Positions 6,498-6,612 of a DNA stretch of 6,612 bases are shown piece by piece. Every line of letters begins with the position of its first letter. Positions within the stretch are counted from its first letter, which is position 1. The position numbers were made by a program, and so were the translations under genes. Source of the DNA: CAZYXO01 sp964651315 (GTDB taxonomy: Bacteria > Bacillota_I > Bacilli_A > RF39 > UBA660); assembly GCA_964651315.1 (NCBI GenBank), contig CAZYXO010000059.1, positions 1-6,612 on the forward strand. Reading direction: 5' to 3'. Below the pieces are notes generated by a model. The model had not been told where the DNA came from and did no database searches. It worked only from the letters and a program-made list of their open reading frames with translations.

Positions 6498-6571
6498 GCG
6501 GGTGTAGTTTAATGGTAGAGCTTCAGCCTTCCAAGCTGATAACGTGGGTTCGATTCCCATCACCCGCTCCA
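6498..6571 (+). tRNA. tRNA-Gly (anticodon UCC)
   Basis: A complete cloverleaf can be drawn. The acceptor stem GCGGGTG (6498-6504) pairs with CACCCGC (6561-6567). The D stem is GTTT/GAGC with an AATGGTA loop. The anticodon stem TCAGC/GCTGA carries loop CTTCCAA with TCC at 6530-6532. The variable loop is 4 nt, and the T arm GTGGG-TTCGATT-CCCAT has one G-T pair. The discriminator base is T, and CCA is encoded in the gene (6569-6571). Anticodon UCC reads GGA and, by wobble, GGG. It is transcribed divergently from all protein genes here and has its own promoter and terminator, so it appears monocistronic. Confidence 0.98.
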
Positions 6572-6580
6572 ATTGAAAAC

Positions 6581-6612
6581 AGCTTACGAACCGTTAGGTT
6601 ATCGTAAGTTTT
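6581..6612 (+). terminator. Rho-independent terminator after tRNA-Gly
   Basis: CTTACGA (6583-6589) pairs with TCGTAAG (6602-6608). Inside, ACC and GGT can pair around a GTTA loop with a 2-nt TA bulge. The outer G-T and A-T pairs extend the stem. A T-run begins at 6609 and is cut by the window end, so its length is unknown. The hairpin starts 11 nt after the CCA end. Confidence 0.75.

Overview
The window is very AT-rich and carries a closely packed set of bacterial genes. All seven protein genes are on the minus strand, and one tRNA gene lies on the plus strand at the right edge. Several traits point to a low-GC Gram-positive (Bacillota), probably one of the Mollicutes-like gut Bacilli such as the RF39 group: S12, S7 and EF-G of Bacillus type, strong AAGGAGG ribosome binding sites, Lys/Asn/Ile-rich proteins, and a tRNA gene that encodes its own CCA. 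Tryptophan is read from TGG wherever it was checked and the stop codons are TAA, so the sequence fits the standard bacterial code and not the UGA=Trp code of true mycoplasmas. The exact lineage is inference.

Layout in transcription order (right to left). At 6498-6571 (+) is tRNA-Gly(UCC), with its own near-consensus promoter and a terminator hairpin at the window edge. Back to back with it, a minus-strand promoter near 6422-6450 probably drives three genes: a small soluble protein with a bacterial PH-like domain (5970-6404), an N-terminally anchored extracytoplasmic protein of unknown function that overlaps it by one base (4921-5970), and a two-LysM protein without signal peptide (4498-4878). 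A weak hairpin with a T-run at 4473-4499 closes this unit. A separate extended -10 promoter at 4432-4460 drives a five-TM protein with a large extracytoplasmic C-terminal half (2839-4410).

The left 40% is the str operon in canonical order: rpsL (S12), rpsG (S7) and fusA (EF-G). It starts from a strong extended -10 promoter at 2775-2804 and has a roughly 90-nt leader with two hairpins. fusA runs off the left edge and lacks about 105 C-terminal residues. No terminator is visible between the five-TM gene and the str promoter, so some read-through is possible.

Functionally, the str operon supplies translation factors. The four genes upstream look like a cell-envelope cluster of unknown purpose (membrane anchoring, peptidoglycan or glycan binding, lipid- or protein-binding PH fold). 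The points most worth checking are an Ile in place of the near-invariant Pro of the S12 KDLPGVRYH loop, where streptomycin-dependence mutations map in E. coli; the 11-bp UAAC-loop hairpin in the rpsL leader; and the Tyr-rich, signal-less LysM protein. I see no mobile element, CRISPR array or clearly new multi-gene system.
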